DNA of 60,539 nt. Source: Propionibacteriales bacterium (GTDB lineage Bacteria; Actinomycetota; Actinomycetes; Propionibacteriales; Nocardioidaceae). The position numbers and the translations under genes were made by a program. The DNA lies in the NCBI GenBank assembly GCA_025929075.1, contig JAICMS010000002.1, forward strand, positions 1 to 60,539. Reading direction: 5' to 3'. How positions within the stretch are numbered: the stretch's first letter is position 1; each line of letters opens with the position of its first letter. This document shows positions 34,430-44,102 of this stretch, piece after piece. The notes below the pieces were generated by a model. It was not told the DNA's origin. It searched no databases and saw only the letters and a program-made list of their open reading frames with translations.

Positions 34430-35683
34430 TTAGCACTGGGTGAGCCGCGGCTGGCCGCCGAAGAGGCCGAGCCTGGCCTTGAGGCTCAGGACGCGTTCGA
34501 CCGACGCGTTGAGCCGGGCCATGCTGATGCGGCCGTCCTGGACCGCAGCGACCACCGCATCGACGGCGGCATAGGGGTCGACGGGCATCAGCAGCATGTC
34601 GGATCCCGCTCCCAGCGACTCGACAGCCACGGTTCCCGAGGAGCCCCAGGACGTGATGCCACCCATGTTGAGCGCATCGGTCATCACGACACCCTTGAAG
34701 CGCAGCTGCTTGCGCAGCAGGTCCTCGTTGAGCAGCGGCGAGATGGTCGCCGGGCGGCCGCTGGGATCGAGAGCCGGTACGGCGAGATGGCCGACCAGGA
34801 TGACGTCGACGCCGGACCGCACAGCCTCCTCGAACGGGGGCAGGTCGACCCGTCGCCAGGTCGCGGCCGACTCGGTCACAACGGCTGTGCGCAGGTGGCT
34901 GTCGGTCGTGGTGCTGCCGTGGCCGGGGAAGTGCTTGGCGGTCGCTGCGACACCACCGGCGTGGTAGCCGCAGATCTGGGCGTGTACGAGTCGGGAGACG
35001 ACGCCCGGCTGGGAACCGAACGAGCGAGGACCGATGATCCCCCCGACCACGGTGTCGACGTCCGCGTCCGGCGCCAGGTCGGTGTTGATGCCGAGCCGCG
35101 ACATCAACCGGCCCGTTGACACCGCCGTTGCCCGGGCCGCGGTCGCGTCGCCGTGGAAGTCTGCGCCACCGGGCACTCCCTCTGTCCCCGGCAAGCGGGT
35201 GATCTCGCCGCCCTCCTGATCGGTGGTGATCAGCAGCGGCGGCCCCACTGCTCGGGCCGCCCGTTGTGCGGCCGCCGACAAGGCGGCGATCTGCGAGTCG
35301 GAGGCCAGGTTGTCGCTGAAGTAGATCAGCCCGCCCGGGTGCAGCGCGTCGATCAGCTGGACCGGCGCCTCGGTGCCGGAGAAGGCGACGACGAGCAGCT
35401 GACCGGCCTTCTCGCGCAGGCTCATTCGCGCCAGCGCCCGGCCAACCGGACCCGGACGATCGGTGGGCGGCGCCGTCGTTGATGGCCTCGTCGTCGATGG
35501 GGTGGGCGTCGTCGGCGTTGGATGGCCGGTGGGGCTGCCGGTCGAGGAGCGGGTCGGTGGCGACGGCGGCGGGGACGGGGACGTCCCGCTACAGCCGGCG
35601 AGCATGCCCACGCTCAGCGCCAGCCACCCAGCAACGACAACCGTGACGCTTGACCGGCCAGGGCTCGCCCGCCAGCGTCTCAC
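34430..35683 (-). CDS. nagZ: Beta-N-acetylhexosaminidase-like GH3 lipoprotein
   Basis: A 417-aa glycoside hydrolase family 3 protein, predicted lipoprotein: the lipobox MLAGC puts Cys at 31, followed by a Pro/Ser/Thr-rich linker of about 55 residues. The barrel shows GGLIYFSDN, TTDQEGGEITRL, KHFPGHGSTTTDSH with the general acid His, and the nucleophile Asp in VMTDALNMGG. NagZ enzymes cut GlcNAc from peptidoglycan fragments. The start GTG at 35683 overlaps the stop of the VIT1 gene (GTGA); a longer frame inside that gene was rejected. It is the last gene of the trp-to-envelope run. Confidence 0.9.
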   Translation of the reverse strand: MRRWRASPGRSSVTVVVAGWLALSVGMLAGCSGTSPSPPPSPPTRSSTGSPTGHPTPTTPTPSTTRPSTTAPPTDRPGPVGRALARMSLREKAGQLLVVAFSGTEAPVQLIDALHPGGLIYFSDNLASDSQIAALSAAAQRAARAVGPPLLITTDQEGGEITRLPGTEGVPGGADFHGDATAARATAVSTGRLMSRLGINTDLAPDADVDTVVGGIIGPRSFGSQPGVVSRLVHAQICGYHAGGVAATAKHFPGHGSTTTDSHLRTAVVTESAATWRRVDLPPFEEAVRSGVDVILVGHLAVPALDPSGRPATISPLLNEDLLRKQLRFKGVVMTDALNMGGITSWGSSGTVAVESLGAGSDMLLMPVDPYAAVDAVVAAVQDGRISMARLNASVERVLSLKARLGLFGGQPRLTQC

Positions 35684-36426
35684 CCGAGTGACGCTCCGAC
35701 CACATCGCCGATGAGGTAGGTGATCCCGGCAGCGGCACCACCGAGCACCGTTTGTCGAAGGCCGCCGAACCACCAGCTCCGCGTCGTCACCCTGGTGACC
35801 AGCGCCCCACAGCCGAACAGCGCGACCAGGCTGATGACGAGGGCGGGCAACAGTGTCGAGGCACCCAGGATGTAAGGAAGCACCGGCAGCGCGGCTCCGA
35901 CGGCGAACGACACGAACGACGACACCGCAGCGAGGAGCGGTTTCGGTAGGTGCTCGGGGTCGACACCGAACTCCTCGCGGGAGTGCACGGCGACGGCAAG
36001 GTCGGGGTCGGCATGGATCTGCTCCGACACCGCCTCGGCCAGCGCCCGGTCGAATCCCCGCTCGACGTACATCCGCGCGAGCTCGGCCTGCTCCGCCTTG
36101 GGGTTCGCCGCGATCTCACGGCGCTCGACCTCGATCTCCGCCTGGGTGTACTCCGCCTGGCTGGCCACTGACGTGTACTCCCCCGCAGCCATCGAGAAGG
36201 CACCTGCTGCGAGGCCGGCGAGGCCGGCGAGCACCACCGTGGACGAATGGTCTCCGTGCGTCCCGCCGACAACGCCCGCGATCAGCGCGAAGTTCGACAC
36301 CAGACCGTCCATGGCACCGAAGACGGCGGGCCGCAGCCAGCCACCGGTGACGTCGGGGTGCTCGTGGCCGATCTCGGGCTCGGCGGCCTGTCCCCCACCG
36401 GGACCAGCGTCAGGAAGGTTCGTCAT
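35680..36426 (-). CDS. VIT1/CCC1-family metal transporter
   Basis: A 248-aa membrane protein of the vacuolar iron transporter type. Five hydrophobic helices are visible; the first carries GAMDGLVSNFALIAGVVGG and the second AGAFSMAAGEYTSVASQAEYT, the family's conserved metal path. The middle cytoplasmic part is rich in Glu and Arg. The family moves Fe2+ or Mn2+ out of the cytoplasm. It overlaps lgt upstream by 17 nt and nagZ downstream by 4 nt. Confidence 0.92.
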   Translation of the reverse strand: MTNLPDAGPGGGQAAEPEIGHEHPDVTGGWLRPAVFGAMDGLVSNFALIAGVVGGTHGDHSSTVVLAGLAGLAAGAFSMAAGEYTSVASQAEYTQAEIEVERREIAANPKAEQAELARMYVERGFDRALAEAVSEQIHADPDLAVAVHSREEFGVDPEHLPKPLLAAVSSFVSFAVGAALPVLPYILGASTLLPALVISLVALFGCGALVTRVTTRSWWFGGLRQTVLGGAAAGITYLIGDVVGASLG

Positions 36427-37381
36427 CAGATCCTCGGGGTGGCGACGGATCGGCGGTCACCCCGCCGCCGTCGTCGCTACCATCCTGACCGATGTCGCCG
36501 GCCACCGGCGACGCGACTGGCTGCCGCTCGCCGGAGAAGTGGTTGTTCTCCGACGCTTCGGAGGTCTGTACGACGACCTCCCGGCCCGGATGCCGCCGCC
36601 CGACCACGACGAAGTAGGCAAGTGCCAGGAGGAACAGCCCGATCGACGTCCAGTCGTTCAGCCGCAGGCCGAGGAAGTGGTTGGCGGTGTCGATCCGCAT
36701 GTACTCGATCCAGCCACGCCCCGCGGTGTAGGCCATCACGTAGAGCGCGAAGGCCCGACCGAAGCCGAGCCGGAACCTGCGGTCCGCCCAGATCACGAAA
36801 CCGGCGGTGCCGAGATCCCACAGCGACTCGTAGAGGAACGTCGGCTGGTAGGTCGCATAGGCGTGGTAGCCGGGTTCCCGATGGGCGGGGTCGATCTTCA
36901 GCCCCCAGGGCAGCGTGGTCGGCTTCCCGTACAGCTCCTGGTTGAAGTAGTTGCCCCACCTGCCGATCGCCTGGGCCAGGGCGATCGCGGGTGCCAGCGC
37001 GTCGGCCATCGCCCGGAACCGCATCCCGTTGCGCCGGCAGGCGATGAGCGCGCCGACGGCACCGAGGCCGACAGCGCCCCAGACCCCCAATCCCCCACGC
37101 CAGATGAAGAACGCGTCCCACGGGTCCTTGCCAGCGGTGAAGTACAGCTCCGGATCGGTGATGACGTGGTAGAGCCTGGCCCCGACCAGCCCGAAAGGGA
37201 CCGCCCAGATCGCGATGTCGCCGACACCGCCCCGGCGACCACCCCGGGCCACCCAGCGGCGATCACCGAACCAGATCGCCACGAGGACCCCGGCGAGGAT
37301 GCACAGCGCGTACGCGCGGATCGGCAGGGGCCCGAGATGCCAGACTCCCTCGCCGGGGCTCGGGATGAACGCAAGTGTCAT
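36410..37381 (-). CDS. lgt: Prolipoprotein diacylglyceryl transferase
   Basis: A 323-aa polytopic membrane enzyme that adds diacylglycerol to the lipobox Cys of prolipoproteins. Conserved parts are the N-terminal GPLPIRAYAL, VGARLYHVITD, the signature GRWGNYFNQELYG near residue 140, and TFLYESLWDL. The last 50 residues are a charged tail not needed in the family. Together with several lipoproteins nearby (SCO1, NagZ, LivK) it serves the cell envelope. Its 3' end overlaps the transporter gene. Confidence 0.95.
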   Translation of the reverse strand: MTLAFIPSPGEGVWHLGPLPIRAYALCILAGVLVAIWFGDRRWVARGGRRGGVGDIAIWAVPFGLVGARLYHVITDPELYFTAGKDPWDAFFIWRGGLGVWGAVGLGAVGALIACRRNGMRFRAMADALAPAIALAQAIGRWGNYFNQELYGKPTTLPWGLKIDPAHREPGYHAYATYQPTFLYESLWDLGTAGFVIWADRRFRLGFGRAFALYVMAYTAGRGWIEYMRIDTANHFLGLRLNDWTSIGLFLLALAYFVVVGRRHPGREVVVQTSEASENNHFSGERQPVASPVAGDIGQDGSDDGGGVTADPSPPRGSDDEPS

Positions 37382-37428
37382 CGCGGGAGCAACTTACCCT
37401 CTGGACGGCTTGCGGCCCGGGGCCTGGG

Positions 37429-38088
37429 TCACCGGCGGAGCAGGGCGGTGATGTCGGCGGCCACCGCACGCGCCGGTGTACCCTCGGCCCACATGACCGG
37501 TGCCTCGTCTCCGCGGAAGCCGATGACCTGGATCCCGTGCCCGACCTCGTAGCCGCCGCCCGGCAGCTTGTGGCGGCCGGTGATGGCCACACCCATGCTC
37601 GTGGCGGCAGCGCGAATCTGGCCCATCGTCCCGGTGAGGCCGAGGAAGCGCGGGTCGAACTTGGCGAGGTAGTCGCGCAGCACCCCCGGCTTGTCGCGAG
37701 CGGGGTCGGTGGTGATGAAGAGCAGCTGGGTCTTGGCTCGGGTCGCCGGCGACAGCCGCTTCATCGCCGCTGCCATGTCACTGAGCACCAGGGGGCACTC
37801 ATCGGGGCAGTTGGTGTAGCCGAAGAACACCAGGGTCACGGGGTACGCCGTGTCAGTGACCAGGTTGAACGGCTCGCCGTTGTCGGCGGTCAGCGTGACA
37901 TCCGGCATCCGGTAGGGCTCGACCGGCTGCATCCCGTGAAATCTCCCCGCCGCGTCGGCCGCGTCCGCGAGCCGATGGACAGGCTCGGACTGGCCACCAC
38001 CCGTTGCCGCACAGCCGCCGAGCGTCCCGACCGCAAGACCCACGCAGAGGCAGAGCCTTAGACCCGCCGATCGCTGCCGCCACATCAT
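37429..38088 (-). CDS. SCO1/SenC-family copper chaperone lipoprotein
   Basis: A 219-aa protein from ATG 38088. The signal peptide ends LGGC, so it is probably a lipoprotein. The thioredoxin-like fold has the copper-binding Cys pair in TNCPDECP and the distant His in EVGHG, as in SCO1 proteins that load CuA of cytochrome c oxidase. A TTG at 38118 overlapping the trpA stop (TTGA) is an alternative start that would link it tightly to trpA but give a long n-region. It is placed between trpA and lgt, an uncommon setting. Confidence 0.88.
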   Translation of the reverse strand: MMWRQRSAGLRLCLCVGLAVGTLGGCAATGGGQSEPVHRLADAADAAGRFHGMQPVEPYRMPDVTLTADNGEPFNLVTDTAYPVTLVFFGYTNCPDECPLVLSDMAAAMKRLSPATRAKTQLLFITTDPARDKPGVLRDYLAKFDPRFLGLTGTMGQIRAAATSMGVAITGRHKLPGGGYEVGHGIQVIGFRGDEAPVMWAEGTPARAVAADITALLRR

Positions 38089-38114
38089 CTCTGGTTCAAC
38101 GCCGACGACGGCGG

Positions 38115-38912
38115 TCAAAGTTCCCCGCGGACCCCGCGCGCGAGCTCGGCGGCGAGGGCGGCGACCCGGTGCCGGGCATCGGCGGGATCCGCTGCCCGCT
38201 GGACCGCGGCGACCAGGGCGCTGCCCACGATCACGGCGTCGGCGTAGCCGGCCACTTCTGCGGCCTGCCTGCCGGTCGAGACGCCGAGACCGACCCCCAC
38301 CGGTAGGTCCGTCACTTCCTTGGCCCGAGCCACTAACCCGCTTGCCTCGGCCCCGACCGCTCCGCGGGCGCCGGTCACGCCCATCACAGCGGTGGCGTAG
38401 ACGAATCCGCGACAGGCGTCGGTAGCCGTTACCAGCCGCTCCCGGGTCGAGGACGGCGCGACCAGGAAAACGCGGTCGAGGTCGTGGCGCCGGCTAGCCG
38501 CCAGCCACTCCGGTGCCTCGTCAGGGATCAGGTCAGGCGTGATCAGGCCCGCCCCACCGGCGCTCGACAAGTCGCTGGCGAACCGCTCGACGCCGTACCT
38601 CTCAACGGGGTTCCAGTAGGTCATGACAAGGGTTGGCGCGAGGCCGGCGACTGCCTCGACCACCGCCAGGACGTGGCGGGTACGGGTGCCGCCGGCCAGC
38701 GCCACCTCGACGGCGTCCTGGATCGTCGCACCGTCCATCACGGGGTCGGAGTACGGCAGCCCGATCTCGACGACGTCGACGCCGGCGTCGACCATTGCCG
38801 ACACCAGCGAGACCGACTCGTCGACGGAGGGGAAGCCGGCGGGGAGGTAGCCGACCAGTGCGGCCCGGCCGCTGCTGGCGATCTCCGCGAGCCTCGGACC
38901 GACGCCGCTCAC
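38115..38912 (-). CDS. trpA: Tryptophan synthase alpha chain
   Basis: A 265-aa TIM barrel that splits indole-glycerol phosphate to indole. The catalytic Glu and Asp are in [15 protein letters not shown], about 45 and 56 residues in; [11 protein letters not shown] and the phosphate-binding [15 protein letters not shown] follow. The GTG at 38912 overlaps the trpB stop (GTGA), the usual coupling of the alpha and beta subunits; the longer frame is rejected. Confidence 0.96.
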   Translation of the reverse strand: MSGVGPRLAEIASSGRAALVGYLPAGFPSVDESVSLVSAMVDAGVDVVEIGLPYSDPVMDGATIQDAVEVALAGGTRTRHVLAVVEAVAGLAPTLVMTYWNPVERYGVERFASDLSSAGGAGLITPDLIPDEAPEWLAASRRHDLDRVFLVAPSSTRERLVTATDACRGFVYATAVMGVTGARGAVGAEASGLVARAKEVTDLPVGVGLGVSTGRQAAEVAGYADAVIVGSALVAAVQRAADPADARHRVAALAAELARGVRGEL

Positions 38913-40174
38913 AGCGGTCCTGGCTGCTCGGGTTGCTGTTGAGTGTTGCCTTCCGGCTCCGGCTCCGCACGGCCGGCGAACCCGAACCACCGGGCGGCGG
39001 TGTCGGCGTCCTTGTCACCGCGGCCGGACAGGCAGACGACCACCACGGCGTCCGGTCCAAGCTCCTGCACGACCGACGCGACGCCGGCCAGCGCGTGGGA
39101 ACTCTCGATCGCCGGCACGATGCCCTCGGTGCGGGCCAGGAGGACCATCGCCTCCATGGCCTCGGCATCGCTGACCGGGCGGTAGGTCGCCCGACCGGTG
39201 TCGGCCAGCCAGGCGTGCTCCGGTCCCACTCCCGGGTAGTCGAGGCCGGCGGAGATCGAGTGCGACTCGATGGTCTGGCCGTCGTCGTCCTGAAGCAGGA
39301 AAGAGCGAGTACCGTGCAACACTCCGACCTGCCCGGCGCTGATGGTCGCCGCGTGCCGGCCGGTCTCGAATCCGTCGCCGCCCGCCTCGAAGCCGAACAG
39401 CCGCACGTCGGCGTCGTCGACGAAGCCGGCGAAGAGACCGATCGCGTTCGAGCCCCCGCCGACACAGGCCAGCGCCGCGTCCGGGAGCCGCCCCAGCAGG
39501 GCGAGGCACTGTTCGCGTGCCTCGTCGCCGATGCCGCGAGCGAAGTCGCGGACCATCGCCGGGAACGGGTGGGCACCGGCGGCGGTCCCGAGCAGGTAGT
39601 GCGTGGAGTCGACGTTGGCGACCCAGTCACGCAGCGCCTCGTTGATGGCATCCTTCAGCGTCCGGCTGCCGGTGGTGACCGGCACCACCTCAGCACCGAG
39701 CATCTGCATCCGCGCCACGTTGAGCGACTGCCGCTCGGTGTCGACTTCACCCATATACACGACGCAGTCGAGACCGAAGTAGGCGCAGGCGGTCGCGGTC
39801 GCCACCCCGTGCTGGCCGGCGCCGGTCTCCGCGATCACGCGCTGCTTGCCCATCCGCCGGGTCAACAGGGCCTGCCCGAGCACGTTGCGGATCTTGTGCG
39901 CGCCCGTGTGGTTGAGGTCCTCGCGCTTGAGCAGCACCCGGCCACCCACCGCCGTGGAGAAGCGCTGGGCGTCGTAGAGCAGGCTCGGTAGGCCGGCGTA
40001 CGACGACAACAGACCTTGGAACTCGGCGACGAACGCCGGATCGGCCATCGCCTGACGCCAGTGCCGCTCCAGCTCGTCGAGCGGGGCGATCAGCGCCTCC
40101 GGCATGAATCTCCCGCCGAACCGGCCGAAGTGACCGCTGGCGTCAGGCAGCTCCGTTGTGCGCTGGTTGGTCAT
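38909..40174 (-). CDS. trpB: Tryptophan synthase beta chain
   Basis: A 421-aa PLP enzyme that joins indole and serine. [14 protein letters not shown] opens the protein; the PLP lysine is in [13 protein letters not shown] near residue 98, [10 protein letters not shown] marks TrpB1, and the phosphate loop is [12 protein letters not shown]. The C-terminus has a Gln/Pro/Glu-rich tail of about 20 residues. ATG 40174 lies 22 nt after trpC. Confidence 0.97.
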   Translation of the reverse strand: MTNQRTTELPDASGHFGRFGGRFMPEALIAPLDELERHWRQAMADPAFVAEFQGLLSSYAGLPSLLYDAQRFSTAVGGRVLLKREDLNHTGAHKIRNVLGQALLTRRMGKQRVIAETGAGQHGVATATACAYFGLDCVVYMGEVDTERQSLNVARMQMLGAEVVPVTTGSRTLKDAINEALRDWVANVDSTHYLLGTAAGAHPFPAMVRDFARGIGDEAREQCLALLGRLPDAALACVGGGSNAIGLFAGFVDDADVRLFGFEAGGDGFETGRHAATISAGQVGVLHGTRSFLLQDDDGQTIESHSISAGLDYPGVGPEHAWLADTGRATYRPVSDAEAMEAMVLLARTEGIVPAIESSHALAGVASVVQELGPDAVVVVCLSGRGDKDADTAARWFGFAGRAEPEPEGNTQQQPEQPGPL

Positions 40175-40196
40175 AGCGGTTCGCCTGTCGGCTCGC

Positions 40197-41003
40197 TCAG
40201 TGCCGCTGTCGGACGGCCGGGTGGGCCCCGGCGGCGACCATGTCGGCCACCGCGGCCCGCGGGTGCTTGCCGGTGACCAGCGACTCACCGACAAGGACGA
40301 CATCGGCGCCGTTGCGTGCATAGTCGAGGACGTCGCGCGCATCGCGGACGCCCGACTCGGCGACGCGGACGGCGCCGGTCGGAACGTGCGGAGCCAGCCG
40401 CGCGAACGTGTCCCTGTCGACCTCGAGCGTGTCGAGGTCGCGCGCATTGACTCCGATCAGGTCGGCTCCGGCGTCGACCGCGCGCTCAATCTCCTCGGCG
40501 GTGTGCACCTCGACCAGCGGAGTGAGCCCGATCGAGCGGGCTCGGTCGACCAGGCCGCTCAGCTCGTTGTCGGTGAGTGCCCGAACGATCAGCAGCACCA
40601 GGTCGGCGCCGCCGGCCCGCGCCTCCCAGAGCTGGTAGGAGCTGACGACGAAGTCCTTGCGCAGTACCGGAACGCTCACCCGGCCGCGCACCGCGCGAAG
40701 GTCGTCCATCGAGCCACCGAACCGCCGCGGCTCCGTCACGACACTGATCGTCGCGGCGCCACCTGCTTCGTACTCGGCGGCGAGTGCGCCGGGGTCGGCG
40801 ATGTCTGCCAGCTGACCACGACTGGGGCTGGCCCGCTTCACCTCCGCGATCACCGAGATCCCCTCGCGGCGGTAGCCGGGCATCGGGTCCAAAGCCGGAT
40901 TCTGCCGGTGGGCAAGCTGTTTGAGCTGCTCCAGAGGGACTGCTTGCTGACGTGCGGCGAGGTCGTCACGGACGCCGGCGAGGATGTCGTCGAGGACGGC
41001 CAT
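40197..41003 (-). CDS. trpC: Indole-3-glycerol phosphate synthase
   Basis: A 268-aa TIM-barrel enzyme that closes the indole ring. Key stretches are [15 protein letters not shown] near residue 50 (catalytic Lys), [40 protein letters not shown] and VAESGV. No PRAI (TrpF) domain is fused; PriA nearby supplies that step. It starts 2 nt after the HGxxPAAW gene stop. Confidence 0.96.
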   Translation of the reverse strand: MAVLDDILAGVRDDLAARQQAVPLEQLKQLAHRQNPALDPMPGYRREGISVIAEVKRASPSRGQLADIADPGALAAEYEAGGAATISVVTEPRRFGGSMDDLRAVRGRVSVPVLRKDFVVSSYQLWEARAGGADLVLLIVRALTDNELSGLVDRARSIGLTPLVEVHTAEEIERAVDAGADLIGVNARDLDTLEVDRDTFARLAPHVPTGAVRVAESGVRDARDVLDYARNGADVVLVGESLVTGKHPRAAVADMVAAGAHPAVRQRH

Positions 41004-41005
41004 CG

Positions 41006-41197
41006 TCAGCGCGCACCCAGCCCCATCGCCTGCATGATCTTGCCAATGATTGCTGCGACCACCAGGAGTCCGACCCCGCACCAGAAGACCACCCAGTTCA
41101 AGATGATCAGCCCGGCCGCCCCGACGAGGAACGCCACCAGCACCACCGTCACCGTGGTCCACGCCGCCGGCGTCGAACCGTGATGGGCCTCGGGCAT
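41006..41197 (-). CDS. HGxxPAAW family small membrane protein
   Basis: A 63-aa protein with the motif HGSTPAAW at residues 6-13 and two hydrophobic segments ([16 protein letters not shown] and [16 protein letters not shown]). This family is found in actinobacterial trp operons between the Trp-associated membrane protein and trpC, as here. Its role is unknown. Confidence 0.88.
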   Translation of the reverse strand: MPEAHHGSTPAAWTTVTVVLVAFLVGAAGLIILNWVVFWCGVGLLVVAAIIGKIMQAMGLGAR

Positions 41198-41242
41198 GAC
41201 CGCAGCTCCTCTCGTCGGGGCTCCTATTGTGACCCGACCCGG

Positions 41243-41869
41243 TCAGCCGGTCTGCGTCGGGTCGCGGCCCTGGTCGATCGCCTTCCAGACCTCCGCCTCG
41301 GTCAGGACGTCGGCGGCCTGGTCAGGCTGCGTCGCTCGGGTCGCTGCGGCCGGAGCGTCGTACCGGGCACCCATGCTCACCCAGCTGCCCCCGAAACGGG
41401 CCACGCCCGCACCGGCAACGCCTGCCGCCGCCGCCCCGGCGACCACGATCCAGCGCCATGGCTCGGTGCCGCTGCCGAATCCGCCGCCGGTCCAGCCCTT
41501 GGCAGACAGTTCCGCAGCCAGGGCATGCGTCGGGTCCGCCGGCGCGGTCGCAGCGAGGATGAGTACGACGATCGACCCGAGCACGATCGCTGCGCCGAGG
41601 CCGCGGCGCACCCAGCCGCGGGTCGCGAGCACCGCTCCGAAGGCGGCAAGCAATGCAAGACCGAGCGCCCCACAGGCCGGCTCGAGGTCCGTTCCGGTGA
41701 CGGAGACATGGATCGCCGGCAGTCCACGCGTGCCTGCCGCGGCCGAGGCCCAGGGCCGGGCGGTGCCGAGCACCGTCATCAGAGAGCCGACCAGGCCGAG
41801 AGTCAGGACCGTCGCATAGCCGCGGCGCCCGGCCAACCACCTACGCGGCGATGGTGCAGGAGGCGACAC
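41243..41869 (-). CDS. Trp biosynthesis-associated membrane protein (TIGR02234-like)
   Basis: A 208-aa membrane protein with four hydrophobic helices ([51 protein letters not shown] and [16 protein letters not shown]), and between the first two a short extracytoplasmic part with PWAS. It sits at the head of the trp operon as in many actinobacteria; the function is unknown. The GTG at 41869 is preferred because the longer frame invades the divergent gene's likely leader. The trpE gene that usually stands before it is missing. Confidence 0.82.
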   Translation of the reverse strand: MSPPAPSPRRWLAGRRGYATVLTLGLVGSLMTVLGTARPWASAAAGTRGLPAIHVSVTGTDLEPACGALGLALLAAFGAVLATRGWVRRGLGAAIVLGSIVVLILAATAPADPTHALAAELSAKGWTGGGFGSGTEPWRWIVVAGAAAAGVAGAGVARFGGSWVSMGARYDAPAAATRATQPDQAADVLTEAEVWKAIDQGRDPTQTG

Positions 41870-41946
41870 CCGGCCATTGTCGCGAGAGGCCAGTCGTCGG
41901 CCCGCGGCAGGTACGCTGCCAACGCTTCGAGTCGACGTACGCTGAC

Positions 41947-42627
41947 GTGGTGGATGGCTCCCCCGCACCGGGGCTCGACTACCCCCAAGAGTCCGGTGAG
42001 ACGACGTTGGCCAGGCTGGAGCGGGAGCGGCTGTGCGACCTCCTCGACAGCGTGGGGCCCGCGGCGCCGACCCTCGATGAGGGCTGGACGACCCACCACC
42101 TGGCGGCCCACCTGGTGCTGCGCGACAGCGGAGTGCGCGGCATGCTGCAGGCGGTCCGGCCGTCGAACGGTGACAGCAAGGTCGACCAGATGGTCGCGAC
42201 GGAGGGCTTCGATTCGTTGGTCGCCACTCTGCGGCTGGGGCCGCCGCGACGCTCGCCGTTCGCTCTTCCGTACGCCGACCGACTGCTGAACCGGCTGGAG
42301 TTCCTGGTCCACCACGAGGACGTCCGCCGGGCGGCGGCGGACTGGCAGCCGCGAACGCTGCCCCGGTGGGTGCACGACCAGGTGTGGGGACAGCTGGGCT
42401 GGTTCGCCCGGACGTCGCTTCGCGGTTCCCCGGCCGGCGTGGTGCTCCACCGCACGGACACCGGTGATCGGAGCTTCGTGGTCAAGAAGATCGACCCGGT
42501 CGAGCTCGCCGGCGACCCGGTCGAACTGACGCTCTACGTCTTCGGTCGGCGGGCGGTGGCGAAGGTGGAGGTCCGGACACCCACCGGGGACTCCGCTCAC
42601 TTCACCCAGTGGCTGACGAGCCGCTGA
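41947..42627 (+). CDS. TIGR03085-like protein (maleylpyruvate isomerase/DinB-like fold)
   Basis: A protein of about 226 aa with the N-terminal LARLERERLCDLLDSVGP, TLDEGWTTHHLAAHLVLRD (the metal His pair of the fold), and a C-terminal half with VELTLYVFGRRAVAKVEV. This pattern marks the actinobacterial TIGR03085 family related to mycothiol-dependent isomerases; the substrate is unknown. The start is unsure: GTG 41947 or a TTG in TTLARLERE, which has GGTGAG before it. Its 3' end overlaps priA by 26 nt, tail to tail. Confidence 0.82.
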   Translation: MVDGSPAPGLDYPQESGETTLARLERERLCDLLDSVGPAAPTLDEGWTTHHLAAHLVLRDSGVRGMLQAVRPSNGDSKVDQMVATEGFDSLVATLRLGPPRRSPFALPYADRLLNRLEFLVHHEDVRRAAADWQPRTLPRWVHDQVWGQLGWFARTSLRGSPAGVVLHRTDTGDRSFVVKKIDPVELAGDPVELTLYVFGRRAVAKVEVRTPTGDSAHFTQWLTSR

Positions 42628-43348
42628 GGGCCGCCAGTCCCTCCTGGACCGAGAAGGCGCCGGTATGGAGGGCAGCTCCGACGATGGCGCCCGAAAGCCC
42701 CAGCGGTCGGAGGGCAGACAGCGCGCGGAGGTCATCGAGCGTCGACACTCCCCCGGAGGCGACGACGCCGGCATCGGTCTGGCCGCACACTGCGCGGAGC
42801 AGCCCGAGGTTGGGACCGGCCAAGGCGCCGTCGCGGTCGACATCAGTCACCACGTAGCAGCGGCAGCCGGCGGCGTCGAGCCAGTCGACAGCAGCGGCGA
42901 ACGGACCGCCCAGCCACCCGCTTCCCCTGGCGACGAGTTGGCCGCCCCGGACGTCGAGGGCGACGGCAATCCGATCCGGCCACTGGGCGACCACGTCAGA
43001 GCACCACTCTCGGTCGGCAAGTGCCGCCGTCGACAGCACCACTCGGCGGGCTCCCGTGGCCAGCGCACGCTCGAGCCCGGCCGCGTCACGGATGCCTCCC
43101 GACACCTCGACGTGGACGTCGACCGACCGCACCACCGCGGCGAGCAGCTCGGGCTGCCCGTCGCCGCCGAAGGCCGCGTCGAGGTCGACGAGATGGAGCC
43201 ACGACGCACCGGCGGACTGCCAGCGGCGTGCAACGTCGACCGGTTCCCCGACGACGTTCGCGCTGTCAGCTCGGCCGCGGACCAGGTGGACCGCCTTACG
43301 GCCCAGCACGTCGACTGCCGGCAGCAGAGCCAGCGGTTGCAGGCTCAC
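42602..43348 (-). CDS. priA: PriA: bifunctional HisA/TrpF isomerase
   Basis: A 248-aa TIM barrel that isomerises ProFAR in histidine synthesis and PRA in tryptophan synthesis. The catalytic Asp are in LLPAVDVLGRKAVHL near residue 13 and VVTDVDRDGALAGPN near 172; VDLDAAFGGDG and VEVSGGIRD bind phosphate. Dual function is inferred from the actinobacterial family and from the absence of trpF beside trpC. It overlaps the convergent TIGR03085-like gene, so it has no terminator between. Confidence 0.9.
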   Translation of the reverse strand: MSLQPLALLPAVDVLGRKAVHLVRGRADSANVVGEPVDVARRWQSAGASWLHLVDLDAAFGGDGQPELLAAVVRSVDVHVEVSGGIRDAAGLERALATGARRVVLSTAALADREWCSDVVAQWPDRIAVALDVRGGQLVARGSGWLGGPFAAAVDWLDAAGCRCYVVTDVDRDGALAGPNLGLLRAVCGQTDAGVVASGGVSTLDDLRALSALRPLGLSGAIVGAALHTGAFSVQEGLAALSGSSATG

Positions 43349-43407
43349 TGACAGCCCTCCCCGTCGAGGTCCGGCTCCGGCGAGGGATCCGGTGCTAGGT
43401 TCGGGCC

Positions 43408-44085
43408 GTGACCGACAGGTTGCCGCTGTTCCCCTTGAACACCGTGCTGTTCCCAGGGGTGGTGATGCCGCTGTACGTGTTCGAGGACAGGTACCGCTCG
43501 CTGGTCAACGACCTGATCTCGCTGCCGCCGGACGCTGACCGCGAGTTCGGAGTGGTGGCTATCACCATCGGCTACGAGGTCGGTGACACCGGGGTGCAGA
43601 CGATCCAGCGCGTTGGTTGCGCGGCCCTCGTCACCGACATCACGGCGAACCCCGACGGCAGCTTCGAGCTGCTCGTGGTGGGCAGGCGACGCTTCCACGT
43701 CCGCCACCTCGACCGCAGCCAGGACTACCTGAACGCCGACGTCGAGTGGCTCGCAGACCGCGGCGGGCCGGTGAACGCGGAGCTGGCGGCGACCGCCGCA
43801 CGTGCCGGCCGGCTGTTCGACCGCTATCGGGCCGAGGTGCGCGACCTGCGCGGTGATGACGTGCTCGACGGCGACACTCCCGACGACCCGGTCGACCTCT
43901 CGTACACGTTGGCAGCATCGCTCATCGTGCCGCTGGCCGACAGACAACGACTGCTGGAGAGTCCTGACCTCGGCAACCGGCTGCAGCTCGGCATCGCGAT
44001 GATGCGGTCGGAGCTGCAGGCGATCCGGGTGCTGCCCGCACTGCCGGCGACGTCGCTCGCCCGCACAGGCTGGTGCCCGAACTGA
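43408..44085 (+). CDS. LON substrate-binding-domain protein
   Basis: A 225-aa protein made of the N-terminal substrate-binding (PUA-like) domain of Lon peptidase without the ATPase or protease. LPLFPLNTVLFPGVVMPLYVFE at the N-terminus is the family mark; ELLVVGRRRFHV lies in the middle. The last part is helical. Its job is not known; an adaptor role is a guess. Start GTG 43408. It is divergent from priA and convergent with the DUF3352 gene 17 nt away. Confidence 0.9.
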   Translation: MTDRLPLFPLNTVLFPGVVMPLYVFEDRYRSLVNDLISLPPDADREFGVVAITIGYEVGDTGVQTIQRVGCAALVTDITANPDGSFELLVVGRRRFHVRHLDRSQDYLNADVEWLADRGGPVNAELAATAARAGRLFDRYRAEVRDLRGDDVLDGDTPDDPVDLSYTLAASLIVPLADRQRLLESPDLGNRLQLGIAMMRSELQAIRVLPALPATSLARTGWCPN

Positions 44086-44102
44086 CAGCACCCGCCGCGG
44101 CC

